Shown: positions 1-5,290 of the stretch, one piece after another | Layout: every line of letters begins with the position of its first letter | How positions within the stretch are numbered: the first letter of the stretch is position 1 | Assembly: GCA_030045935.1 (NCBI GenBank) | Contig: JASIEN010000063.1 | Span: 1-12,720, forward strand | From: Candidatus Sulfotelmatobacter sp. | GTDB lineage: Bacteria; Acidobacteriota; Terriglobia; Terriglobales; Acidobacteriaceae | Length of the DNA stretch: 12,720 nucleotides | Direction of reading: 5' to 3' | The notes under the pieces: model-generated | What the model saw: the letters and a program-made list of their open reading frames with translations, nothing else | What the model was told of the DNA's origin: nothing | Databases searched by the model: none | Made by a program: the position numbers and the translations under genes

Positions 1-9
1 CTTTCTTTT

Positions 10-1710
10 TCATGTTCTCTCCTGGCCCGCCAACGTATGCATCGGTGCAGAATTTCGTGAACGATAACTTACGCTCTCCTTGAATCTCCCTTTCTTCCAG
101 TCGCGCAAAGCTTGGTGTGCGGCGTTGCGGCCGGGAGCACCGGTAACGCCCCCACCGGGATGCGTTCCCGCTCCGCAAAGGTATAGCCCGTGAATCGGAG
201 TGCGATACTGTGACCACCCCGGCACGGGACGCAGAAAGAAAAGTTGTTCCAGGCGCAGGTCCCCATGAAAAATGTTCCCTTCGGTCAATCCATAAGTTCG
301 TTCCAGATCCAGCGGCGTCAGCACCTGCCGCGCCACAATTGACCCAGGGACATTCGGCGCATATTCGCCAATCTTCTTTACCACCCGGTCGCCAAGGAGT
401 TCTCGCTTGTTGTCCCAATTGCCCTCTCGCAATGTGTAGGGAACGTATTGCACAAAGCACGTCAGAATGTGCCTGCCCGCGGGCGCAAGGGAAGAGTCCG
501 CATTCGATGAGACCACGCAGTCCACCCACAGTTCTTCCGGAATTTCGCCGAACTTTGCAAGGTCATAACAGCGCTCGGCAAATTCGAGCGAAGGAACGAG
601 AGTGTAGAACGTGCGCTCCAGCGGCGTCGCATTTCGTGAAGTTCCGGTAAAGCAGGGCTCTTCCGCCAGCACAAAATTCACCTTGGCACAGGGCCCATTC
701 ATCTTGATTCCACCCACTGCGAAAAGAAAATCCTTAGGCAGTTCGCGCGCCGGCAGAAGCTTGAAAAAAGTTCGCTTCGGATCAGCATTCGAAAGAACCA
801 TTCGCGCGCGAATCTCGCTTCCGTCATCAAGCACTACACCGTAGGCGCGCCCATCGCGGACTGCAATTTGCTCGACTGATGCCGAGGTGCGAATTTCAAC
901 GCCGAACTTCTTTGCTGCCGCCGCCAATGCCTGCGTGATCGCTCCCATGCCGCCCATCACGTGTCCGGAAAACCCTTGCCGTTCATGCTCGCCGCCGCTC
1001 AGCAGGTGAAACAACAGGCCAATCGCTGTTCCCGGCTGGTATGGTCCGCCATGCTTGCCGTACACATTGTTCGCGAGAAACAGAGTTTTGAGCTTTTCTG
1101 ATTCGTAGTTATGATCGAGAAACTCACCCAGGCTTCCAGTAATGAATGAAATCAGTTGCCCGACTTCGGCGCTTGAAATTCCGCGAAAGCGCTTGCCAAT
1201 GCGAAACAGGTCGCTCCATCCGGCAACTGATGACGCATCGATCTCCGGAGGCGGCTCCATAAAAAATGGTTGCAGGTAACGAGCAAGCTTCTTCAGTTGA
1301 TTGTCGACTTCGATAAATCGTGCGGCGTCCCGTTCGGAAATCTTTGCGAACTCCGCTTTTGCGCGCTCGCGATCCACCCACCAGGAGACTACCTGCCCAT
1401 CGGGAAAAGGAACCTGTATCGCCGGATCGCAGGGAACCATGCGCAAACCGTGATCCGCCAGCCGCAATTCCGAAATGACTTCCGGCCGCAACATGCTGGC
1501 GATGTATGATGTGGCGGAGACGCGGCAACCAGGCGCGATCTCTTCGGTTGTGCAACAACCGCCGACGATGTGTCGCCGCTCGAGCACAAGCGTGGAGAGC
1601 CCGGCGCGGGCGAGATATGCGGCCGCAGTGAGGCCGTTGTGCCCGCCGCCAACGACCACTGCGTCATAAACAAAGTTCGAGCCGTTTCTCTGGTTATGAC
1701 TCAAGGTCAA
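10..1710 (-). CDS. NAD(P)/FAD-dependent oxidoreductase, phytoene desaturase/PYROXD2 type
   Basis: The 566-residue protein is a flavin-dependent amine-oxidase/phytoene-desaturase-fold oxidoreductase, expected in the cytosol or loosely on the membrane. Residues 16-46 form the Rossmann FAD site: VVVGGGHNGL (GxGxxG as G21, G23, G26), ending in the ribose-binding acid E44 of LVLERR, followed by VGGCCTTEE at 49-57. Residues 508-535 carry the C-terminal FAD motif GLYLCGAGTHPGGGVTGAPG, which is very characteristic of the PYROXD2/phytoene-desaturase-like group. Length is normal for that group (about 520-570). The start is TTG at 1710 with GGAG four bases upstream (1715-1718); a second TTG two codons later is equally possible, and no ATG lies upstream in frame. 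It is transcribed divergently from the TetR gene about 100 bp away, so it may share that regulator. The family fold is clear; the substrate is unknown, and carotenoid desaturation should not be assumed. Confidence 0.88.
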   Translation of the reverse strand: MTLSHNQRNGSNFVYDAVVVGGGHNGLTAAAYLARAGLSTLVLERRHIVGGCCTTEEIAPGCRVSATSYIASMLRPEVISELRLADHGLRMVPCDPAIQVPFPDGQVVSWWVDRERAKAEFAKISERDAARFIEVDNQLKKLARYLQPFFMEPPPEIDASSVAGWSDLFRIGKRFRGISSAEVGQLISFITGSLGEFLDHNYESEKLKTLFLANNVYGKHGGPYQPGTAIGLLFHLLSGGEHERQGFSGHVMGGMGAITQALAAAAKKFGVEIRTSASVEQIAVRDGRAYGVVLDDGSEIRARMVLSNADPKRTFFKLLPARELPKDFLFAVGGIKMNGPCAKVNFVLAEEPCFTGTSRNATPLERTFYTLVPSLEFAERCYDLAKFGEIPEELWVDCVVSSNADSSLAPAGRHILTCFVQYVPYTLREGNWDNKRELLGDRVVKKIGEYAPNVPGSIVARQVLTPLDLERTYGLTEGNIFHGDLRLEQLFFLRPVPGWSQYRTPIHGLYLCGAGTHPGGGVTGAPGRNAAHQALRDWKKGRFKESVSYRSRNSAPMHTLAGQERT

Positions 1711-1714
1711 TGTG

Positions 1715-1718
1715 CTCC
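1715..1718 (-). promoter_or_regulatory. Ribosome binding site for the FAD oxidoreductase
   Basis: On the minus strand GGAG lies 4 nt before the TTG at 1710 and 10 nt before the next in-frame TTG. It supports initiation at one of these TTG codons. There is no in-frame ATG or GTG upstream in the gap to the TetR gene. Confidence 0.45.
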
Positions 1719-1761
1719 AGATCGTGGACTCTACATTACTGCAAAGCCCAATAAAAATGAA

Positions 1762-1790
1762 TTGATAATTGCATCCGATTCCTGTATCCT
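1762..1790 (+). promoter_or_regulatory. Sigma70-like promoter for the TetR-Rieske unit
   Basis: TTGATA (1762-1767, 5/6 to TTGACA) and TATCCT (1785-1790, 4/6 to TATAAT) are separated by exactly 17 bp. Transcription would start near 1797, just before the GGAG ribosome site of the TetR gene. The -35 box overlaps a short AT-rich inverted element (AATT-GAT-AATT, 1760-1770). This is a possible autoregulatory operator site, but the arms are too short to be convincing. The region is clearly more AT-rich than the flanking genes. Confidence 0.5.
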
Positions 1791-1800
1791 TCTGTGACTT

Positions 1801-1804
1801 GGAG
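1801..1804 (+). promoter_or_regulatory. Ribosome binding site fixing the TetR start at 1811
   Basis: GGAG lies 6 nt before the ATG at 1811. The longer in-frame reading from TTG at 1769 would run through the promoter's -10 box and has no comparable site, so the ATG is preferred. Confidence 0.65.
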
Positions 1805-1810
1805 TCATCT

Positions 1811-2584
1811 ATGGGTGGAATTGCCAGCAGCCCAGTCGTCCCTCCGCACTACGTTCGTACACCTCCACTGCGTCCGCGATCGGAGAACAAGCGTTCGCGC
1901 ATCGTCGACGCAGCCATGCAGCATTTCGCGAAGCATGGCTACCATGCTGCCCGCGTGGGAGACATCGCCAACGAGCTGGGAATTGCCAAAGGCTCGATCT
2001 TCCAGCATTTCGGAAGCAAAGATGGCCTTTTCTTTGAAGTCTATAAGCGTGCCGTGCGCTCCTTCTCGAAGTACCTCGACGCGCCCGCCGAGGTCCGCGC
2101 CGCTGGTTTTTTCCAGGTTCTTTATTATTGGCTGGTGCGCACCGAGCACATGTTGCACGAGGATTGGATTCCTTACCGCATCTCATTGCTCGGCAATTAC
2201 GGTACCGATCTGCTTTTGAAGCGCGAGATCAATCGTTTCCTGACAACCGAAGATCCTTACGGCACCGTGGCCTTCGTCCGCTTCGGCCTGGAGCGGGGCG
2301 AGTTGCGCAACGATATGGACGTTGAAATGATTGTTTCCATCCTGGACTGGACGGTAGAACGGTTTCAGGATGCGTTGTTGACCGCCGAACTTGATCCCGG
2401 TCTTTTTCGCCGGCAAAGTGAAATGCCAGAAAAGAAAGAAGCTCGTATCAGACAATTCTTGGAATTGTTGCAGCGAGCCATCGGAACTCCTTCTGTAATC
2501 GGCAAGAGCCGGCCAGAAGCTCGGAAGGTTGCCGCGGAAATGCGAAAAGCAGCAGCACCGGTCGTTGGCAGGCAGAAACTCTAG
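1811..2584 (+). CDS. TetR/AcrR-family transcriptional regulator
   Basis: The 257-residue DNA-binding repressor has a ~20-residue proline-rich N-terminal arm (PPHYVRTPPLRPR) ahead of the TetR helix-turn-helix. Residues 29-46 (SRIVDAAMQHFAKHGYHA) are helix 1; residues 47-67 (ARVGDIANELGIAKGSIFQHF) hold the HTH with its recognition helix, followed by SKDGLF. This N-terminal part is a textbook TetR domain. The remaining ~170 residues are a helical ligand-binding/dimerisation domain too variable to name a ligand. The ATG at 1811 is chosen for its GGAG at 6-nt spacing; a TTG at 1769 would add 14 residues and overlap the promoter. The gene lies 44 nt upstream of the Rieske oxygenase on the same strand and is divergent from the FAD oxidoreductase. 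Control of both neighbours, plus itself, is the natural inference. The C-terminus is basic (SRPEARKVAAEMRKAAAPVVGRQKL region). Confidence 0.9.
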   Translation: MGGIASSPVVPPHYVRTPPLRPRSENKRSRIVDAAMQHFAKHGYHAARVGDIANELGIAKGSIFQHFGSKDGLFFEVYKRAVRSFSKYLDAPAEVRAAGFFQVLYYWLVRTEHMLHEDWIPYRISLLGNYGTDLLLKREINRFLTTEDPYGTVAFVRFGLERGELRNDMDVEMIVSILDWTVERFQDALLTAELDPGLFRRQSEMPEKKEARIRQFLELLQRAIGTPSVIGKSRPEARKVAAEMRKAAAPVVGRQKL

Positions 2585-2628
2585 AATCATGATGTACCAG
2601 TACCGCGCCTTCAACAGGCAAGAAAATC

Positions 2629-3756
2629 ATGCAATCCATCGAACAGATTCTCTCCAGCTATGACGACCGGGCCCCGCTCTCGCGTGCCTCAACTATTCCC
2701 GCCTCGTGGTACGTTGATTCGCGCATTGCCGAACTGGAGCGCCTCAACGTCTTCAGCAAGACCTGGCAGCTCGTCGCGCGCACCGATCAGGTGAAGAATC
2801 CGGGGCAATTCGTAAGCACGATCATTGCCGGCGAGCCGGTCGTCGTGGTTCGCGGGAATGATGGTGTTCTGCGCGGCTTCTACAACGTCTGCCGGCATCA
2901 CGCCGCCGCCGTCGTCACGCAGCCCTGCGGCCAGGCTCAGTTGCTGCATTGTCCCTATCACGGTTGGAATTACGGTCTCGACGGCTCGCTTAAAGGCATG
3001 CCAGAGTTCGAAGGCGTCGAGGAGTTCGATCGCGCCAACAACGGCCTTGTCCCCATTCGCGTAGAAACCTGGGAATGCTTCGTCTTCGTAAATCTAGATC
3101 CGCAGGCAGCTTCGCTGAACGAATTTCTAGGCGGCTTGGTCAGACGCGTCGCGCCGCTCGGCATCAGCAAGCTGCACTACTTCGACCGGCGCACGTACAA
3201 CATCGCCTGCAACTGGAAAGTTTTTGTCGATAATTACCTCGACGGCGGTTACCACGTCCCGCACTTGCATAAGGGGTTGAATTCTGTGCTCGACTACAAG
3301 CAGTACGCCATCGAGAACGAAGACCGCTATTGCCTGCAATCGAGTCCCATGGTCGCCTCCGACGAAGACGCTGCCACCGGATCGACGCGCAAGGGCGATC
3401 GCGCCTGGTATTTCTGGCAATATCCCAATCTGATGATCAACTGCTATGAGGGATACATGGACACGAATCTCGTCATCCCTGTCGACGTCGATCATTGCAC
3501 CGTTATTTTCGATTTCTATTTTGCTGATGTAAGCGAGGCCCGCCGCGAATACAACGAGCAATCTGTCAACGTAGGAAACCGGGTGCAAGAGGAAGATTTG
3601 GGAATCTGCGAAGACGTGCAGCGTGGCCTGAAATCGCGTGCTTATGGTGCCGGGCGGCTCTCACTGCGGCGCGAAGCGGGGGAACATTTGTTTCATAGAT
3701 TGCTGGCGGCCGATCTCAAACGCACCGCGGGACACTCTTCTGCTGCCGCCGATTAA
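2629..3756 (+). CDS. Rieske non-heme iron oxygenase alpha subunit, choline monooxygenase-like
   Basis: The 375-residue cytosolic oxygenase would hydroxylate or N-dealkylate a substrate using O2 and electrons from a separate reductase. The Rieske [2Fe-2S] domain (about 45-155) has C88-x-H90 (NVCRHHAA) and C108-x2-H111 (CPYHGWNYGLDGSLKG). The catalytic domain has NWKVFVDNYLDGGYHVPHLH (196-214), in which H209 and H214 are the likely Fe(II) ligands. The third ligand is probably D323 in EEDLGICEDVQRGL. Spacing and wording of these motifs, including CRHHA, YGLDGSL, DNYLD-x2-YHVP and CE-x-VQRGL, resemble plant choline monooxygenase and related bacterial proteins more than aromatic-ring dioxygenases. 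Length fits that group. The ATG has only a weak ribosome site (AGGCAAG) but no better start exists. It is probably cotranscribed with the TetR gene. No ferredoxin reductase or betaine aldehyde dehydrogenase is nearby, so the substrate stays open (choline, other quaternary amine or something else). Confidence 0.88.
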   Translation: MQSIEQILSSYDDRAPLSRASTIPASWYVDSRIAELERLNVFSKTWQLVARTDQVKNPGQFVSTIIAGEPVVVVRGNDGVLRGFYNVCRHHAAAVVTQPCGQAQLLHCPYHGWNYGLDGSLKGMPEFEGVEEFDRANNGLVPIRVETWECFVFVNLDPQAASLNEFLGGLVRRVAPLGISKLHYFDRRTYNIACNWKVFVDNYLDGGYHVPHLHKGLNSVLDYKQYAIENEDRYCLQSSPMVASDEDAATGSTRKGDRAWYFWQYPNLMINCYEGYMDTNLVIPVDVDHCTVIFDFYFADVSEARREYNEQSVNVGNRVQEEDLGICEDVQRGLKSRAYGAGRLSLRREAGEHLFHRLLAADLKRTAGHSSAAAD

Positions 3757-3765
3757 GAGCTTCAC

Positions 3766-3790
3766 CTCTGTCCAACTCTGTGCCCTCTGT
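3766..3790. repeat. Three short direct repeats of CTCTGT
   Basis: CTCTGT occurs at 3766-3771, 3776-3781 and 3785-3790, separated by 4 and 3 nt. It sits in the 37-nt gap between the convergent Rieske and IMPase genes, directly beyond the IMPase stop. It has the look of a small dispersed intergenic repeat rather than a terminator, since no stable hairpin is evident. Confidence 0.4.
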
Positions 3791-3793
3791 GTT

Positions 3794-4684
3794 TCAAGAT
3801 TTCGCTTTGCCGGCAGGCCAGATTTGTCCTGACCCCTCATACTCCCGCGGATCCGGCAACTCCTCCAGCCCTCGGCCCGCGAAGATATCCCCAAACTCCC
3901 GCACCAGCTCCTCGTGGATCAGCCCATTCGATGCCAGCGTCTCCTTGCTGTTGAGCTCGAAGGGCGAACCATCGAAGCGCGTTACCTTCCCTCCAGCCTC
4001 TTCGACCAACAACACGCCCGCCGCCGTATCCCACGAATTCAAATTGAACTCCCAAAATCCATCGAATCGCCCCGCGGCCACGCTGCACAAATCGAGCGCC
4101 GCCGAACCGGCACGCCGCACCCCATGCGAGCGCAGCGTAAGCTGGTGATAAAAATAAATATTTGGGTTCTTGTGCCGCTTGTGGCTGGGAAATCCCGTGC
4201 CCAGAAGGCTTTCCTGCAACGTCGGCGTTTTAGAGACATGAATCTTCTCGGCGTTTAGATGCGCTCCTTTTCCCAACTCAGCGGAAAACAATTCATCGCG
4301 CGTCGGATCGTAGACGATTCCGGCAATTCGTTGCGCGGGCGCGGGCGCCCGCCGCTCCACCGCCATCGACACGCAGAACACCGGAAATCCATGGGCAAAG
4401 TTTGTCGTCCCATCCAGCGGATCGACATACCAGCGATAGTCGCTGCCGCGATCGCTCAGCCCTTGCTCTTCACCCAGAACATCATGCTCCGGCCAATTCT
4501 CCCGGATGCGTTCGCGAATCAGTTTCTCCGAAGCGCGGTCAGCAGCCGTCACCAGATCGGCCTCGCCTTTGTATTCGATCTTGAGACGCTGATGGAAGTG
4601 ATGCATCAGCAGGGCGCCCGCTTCGCGCGCAATCGCCGACATGGCAGGCAGAAAACTCTCGTGATTGGTGGAATGCTTTGTCAC
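3794..4684 (-). CDS. Inositol-monophosphatase-family phosphatase (SuhB-like)
   Basis: This is a Mg2+-dependent phosphomonoesterase of the IMPase/FIG superfamily, cytosolic, acting on inositol phosphates or related substrates. Numbering from GTG at 4684 gives 296 residues. Metal site: GEE (71-73), WYVDPLDGTTNFAHG (85-99; D88, D91, T93) and NSWDTAAGVLLVEEAGG (216-232; D219). AAL-DLCSVAAGRFDGFWE at 195-212 is also typical. All catalytic residues are present. The reading frame is open upstream to ATG 4741 and TTG 4747, but those codons pass through a hairpin (4716-4735), have no ribosome site, and would give a ~41-residue lead before the conserved AG of helix 1. The GTG, with GAGG some 13 nt upstream, is therefore my preferred but uncertain start. 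The C-terminal tail after LPDPREYE (GSGQIWPAGKAKS) is not family-like and may be read-through into intergenic repeat. The gene is convergent with the Rieske gene; exact substrate is not predictable. Confidence 0.88.
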   Translation of the reverse strand: MTKHSTNHESFLPAMSAIAREAGALLMHHFHQRLKIEYKGEADLVTAADRASEKLIRERIRENWPEHDVLGEEQGLSDRGSDYRWYVDPLDGTTNFAHGFPVFCVSMAVERRAPAPAQRIAGIVYDPTRDELFSAELGKGAHLNAEKIHVSKTPTLQESLLGTGFPSHKRHKNPNIYFYHQLTLRSHGVRRAGSAALDLCSVAAGRFDGFWEFNLNSWDTAAGVLLVEEAGGKVTRFDGSPFELNSKETLASNGLIHEELVREFGDIFAGRGLEELPDPREYEGSGQIWPAGKAKS

Positions 4685-4715
4685 GAAAATGGTCTGACCT
4701 CGACCGCTTTGAAAG

Positions 4716-4735
4716 GGCTCGGCTTCAGCCGAGCC
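4716..4735. repeat. Strong hairpin, GGCTCGGC / GCCGAGCC with TTCA loop
   Basis: An 8-bp GC-rich perfect stem (4716-4723 with 4728-4735) closes on a 4-nt loop. It has no following T-run on either strand, so it is not a classical terminator. It lies just upstream of the likely IMPase start and 25 nt from dispersed repeat copy A. A comparable hairpin at 5177-5192 sits a similar distance from copy B, suggesting both belong to one composite intergenic element. Confidence 0.55.
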
Positions 4736-4760
4736 GTTCATGACCAATTGACGGTTTCGG

Positions 4761-4838
4761 CGTCATCCCGAAGCCCCGCGTTCTTACCGGCGGGGCGAGG
4801 AGCCTGCCCTGAGCCAAGTGGCGAAGGGATCTCGCGTG
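4761..4838. repeat. Dispersed intergenic repeat, copy A (longest intact)
   Basis: The copy reads CGTCATCCCGAAGCCCCGCG, then an arm GCGGGG (4790-4795) pairing with CCCCGC (4774-4779), then a middle of about 27 nt, and ends GGATCTCGCGTG. Copies B (5205) and C (9059) share both ends in the same orientation, and C lacks the 27-nt middle. Similarity between A and C continues to about 4861, where A has GCAAAATCCGACCTGCTAAAA and C has a matching AAATTTGTCCTCCTGAAAA. The copy occupies most of the gap between hfq and the IMPase gene. It has no coding potential. Confidence 0.7.
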
Positions 4839-4884
4839 CTGCAAAATCCGACCTGCTAAAAAGCCGCAGCATTGCGCCCCGCTC

Positions 4885-5157
4885 CTATCTCTTCTTCCCG
4901 CCATCTTCCGCGATGTACATGATTTCGTGCTTGAAGATAAAGAGATTGGGAGCGCCTTCGCGCGTCAGGCGCAACATGCTCTTGTCGTAGTATTCGATCC
5001 AGCCGCTGACGACCTGCCCATCCATCAGCTTCAAGCTGACCGGCCGTTGCTTCTCGCCCAGAGCCTTGAGAAAACTAGCTTCCTCATGCGTATCTTCCGG
5101 AGGCGGAGTACGCCCGTGCTTGCCGGCATTTGGGTTCCCCTGACCGCGAAACGACAT
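4885..5157 (-). CDS. hfq: RNA chaperone Hfq (acidobacterial-type, divergent)
   Basis: The 90-residue Sm-like protein should form the hexameric RNA-binding ring that mediates sRNA-mRNA pairing. A basic, Gly/Pro-rich N-terminal extension of about 25 residues (MSFRGQGNPNAGKHGRTPPP) precedes the Sm fold. Sm1 spans about 28-66: FLKALGEKQRPVSLKLMDG, then GWIEYYDKSMLRL. Sm2 spans 72-83 as LFIFKHEIMYIA, keeping the K76-H77 pair of the canonical YKHAIST motif but changing what follows. The Gln that precedes FLN in most Hfqs is replaced (EEASFLKAL). There is no long acidic tail. The ATG at 5157 has no Shine-Dalgarno sequence, but an extended -10 box ends 6 nt upstream, hinting at a leaderless message. 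The gene is flanked on both sides by copies of the dispersed repeat. The identification is strong; RNA-binding behaviour may differ from the enteric protein. Confidence 0.88.
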   Translation of the reverse strand: MSFRGQGNPNAGKHGRTPPPEDTHEEASFLKALGEKQRPVSLKLMDGQVVSGWIEYYDKSMLRLTREGAPNLFIFKHEIMYIAEDGGKKR

Positions 5158-5163
5158 GCAGTT

Positions 5164-5172
5164 ATTCTAGCA
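5164..5172 (-). promoter_or_regulatory. Extended -10 promoter element abutting hfq
   Basis: On the minus strand the sequence is TGCTAGAAT: a TG-N extension plus TAGAAT (5/6 to TATAAT). Only AACTGC separates it from the ATG, so a start 7 nt downstream of the hexamer would fall on the A of the start codon. No recognisable -35 lies 16-18 bp upstream, which is tolerated for extended -10 promoters. No ribosome binding site is present. Confidence 0.42.
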
Positions 5173-5176
5173 GGGT

Positions 5177-5192
5177 GCCGGAAGGCTCCGGC
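5177..5192. repeat. Hairpin GCCGGA-AGGC-TCCGGC upstream of hfq
   Basis: A 6-bp stem (5177-5182 with 5187-5192) has a 4-nt loop and is followed on the plus strand by TTT. It sits 12 nt from repeat copy B, paralleling the hairpin beside copy A. Confidence 0.45.
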
Positions 5193-5203
5193 TTTGGATG
5201 GCG

Positions 5204-5285
5204 GCGTCATTCCGAAGCCCTGTGTCTTCGCCAACGGGAAGAGGAGTTTATCAAACAGCCAACGCGAGGGCAAGGATATCTCGCT
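5204..5285. repeat. Dispersed intergenic repeat, copy B (degenerate)
   Basis: The copy begins GCGTCATTCCGAAGCCC and ends GGATATCTCGC, aligning over its whole length with copy A at 4761. The central arms have decayed to CCC and GGG, so the hairpin is largely lost. It fills the gap between hfq and the 3' end of the TonB-dependent receptor gene. Confidence 0.6.
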
Positions 5286-5290
5286 TAGCG

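Noticed and set aside
3127..3588. A 153-codon minus-strand frame within the Rieske gene
   Set aside because: It is opposite the catalytic domain of a clear enzyme, is Val/Asp-rich with no motif, and overlaps completely.
4716..4735. The strong hairpin as an intrinsic terminator of hfq
   Set aside because: There is no T-run after the stem on either strand, and it lies inside the open frame upstream of the IMPase start.
4259..4990. A 243-codon plus-strand open frame opposite IMPase and hfq
   Set aside because: It is antisense to two recognised genes and crosses repeat A. The product has no recognisable motif.
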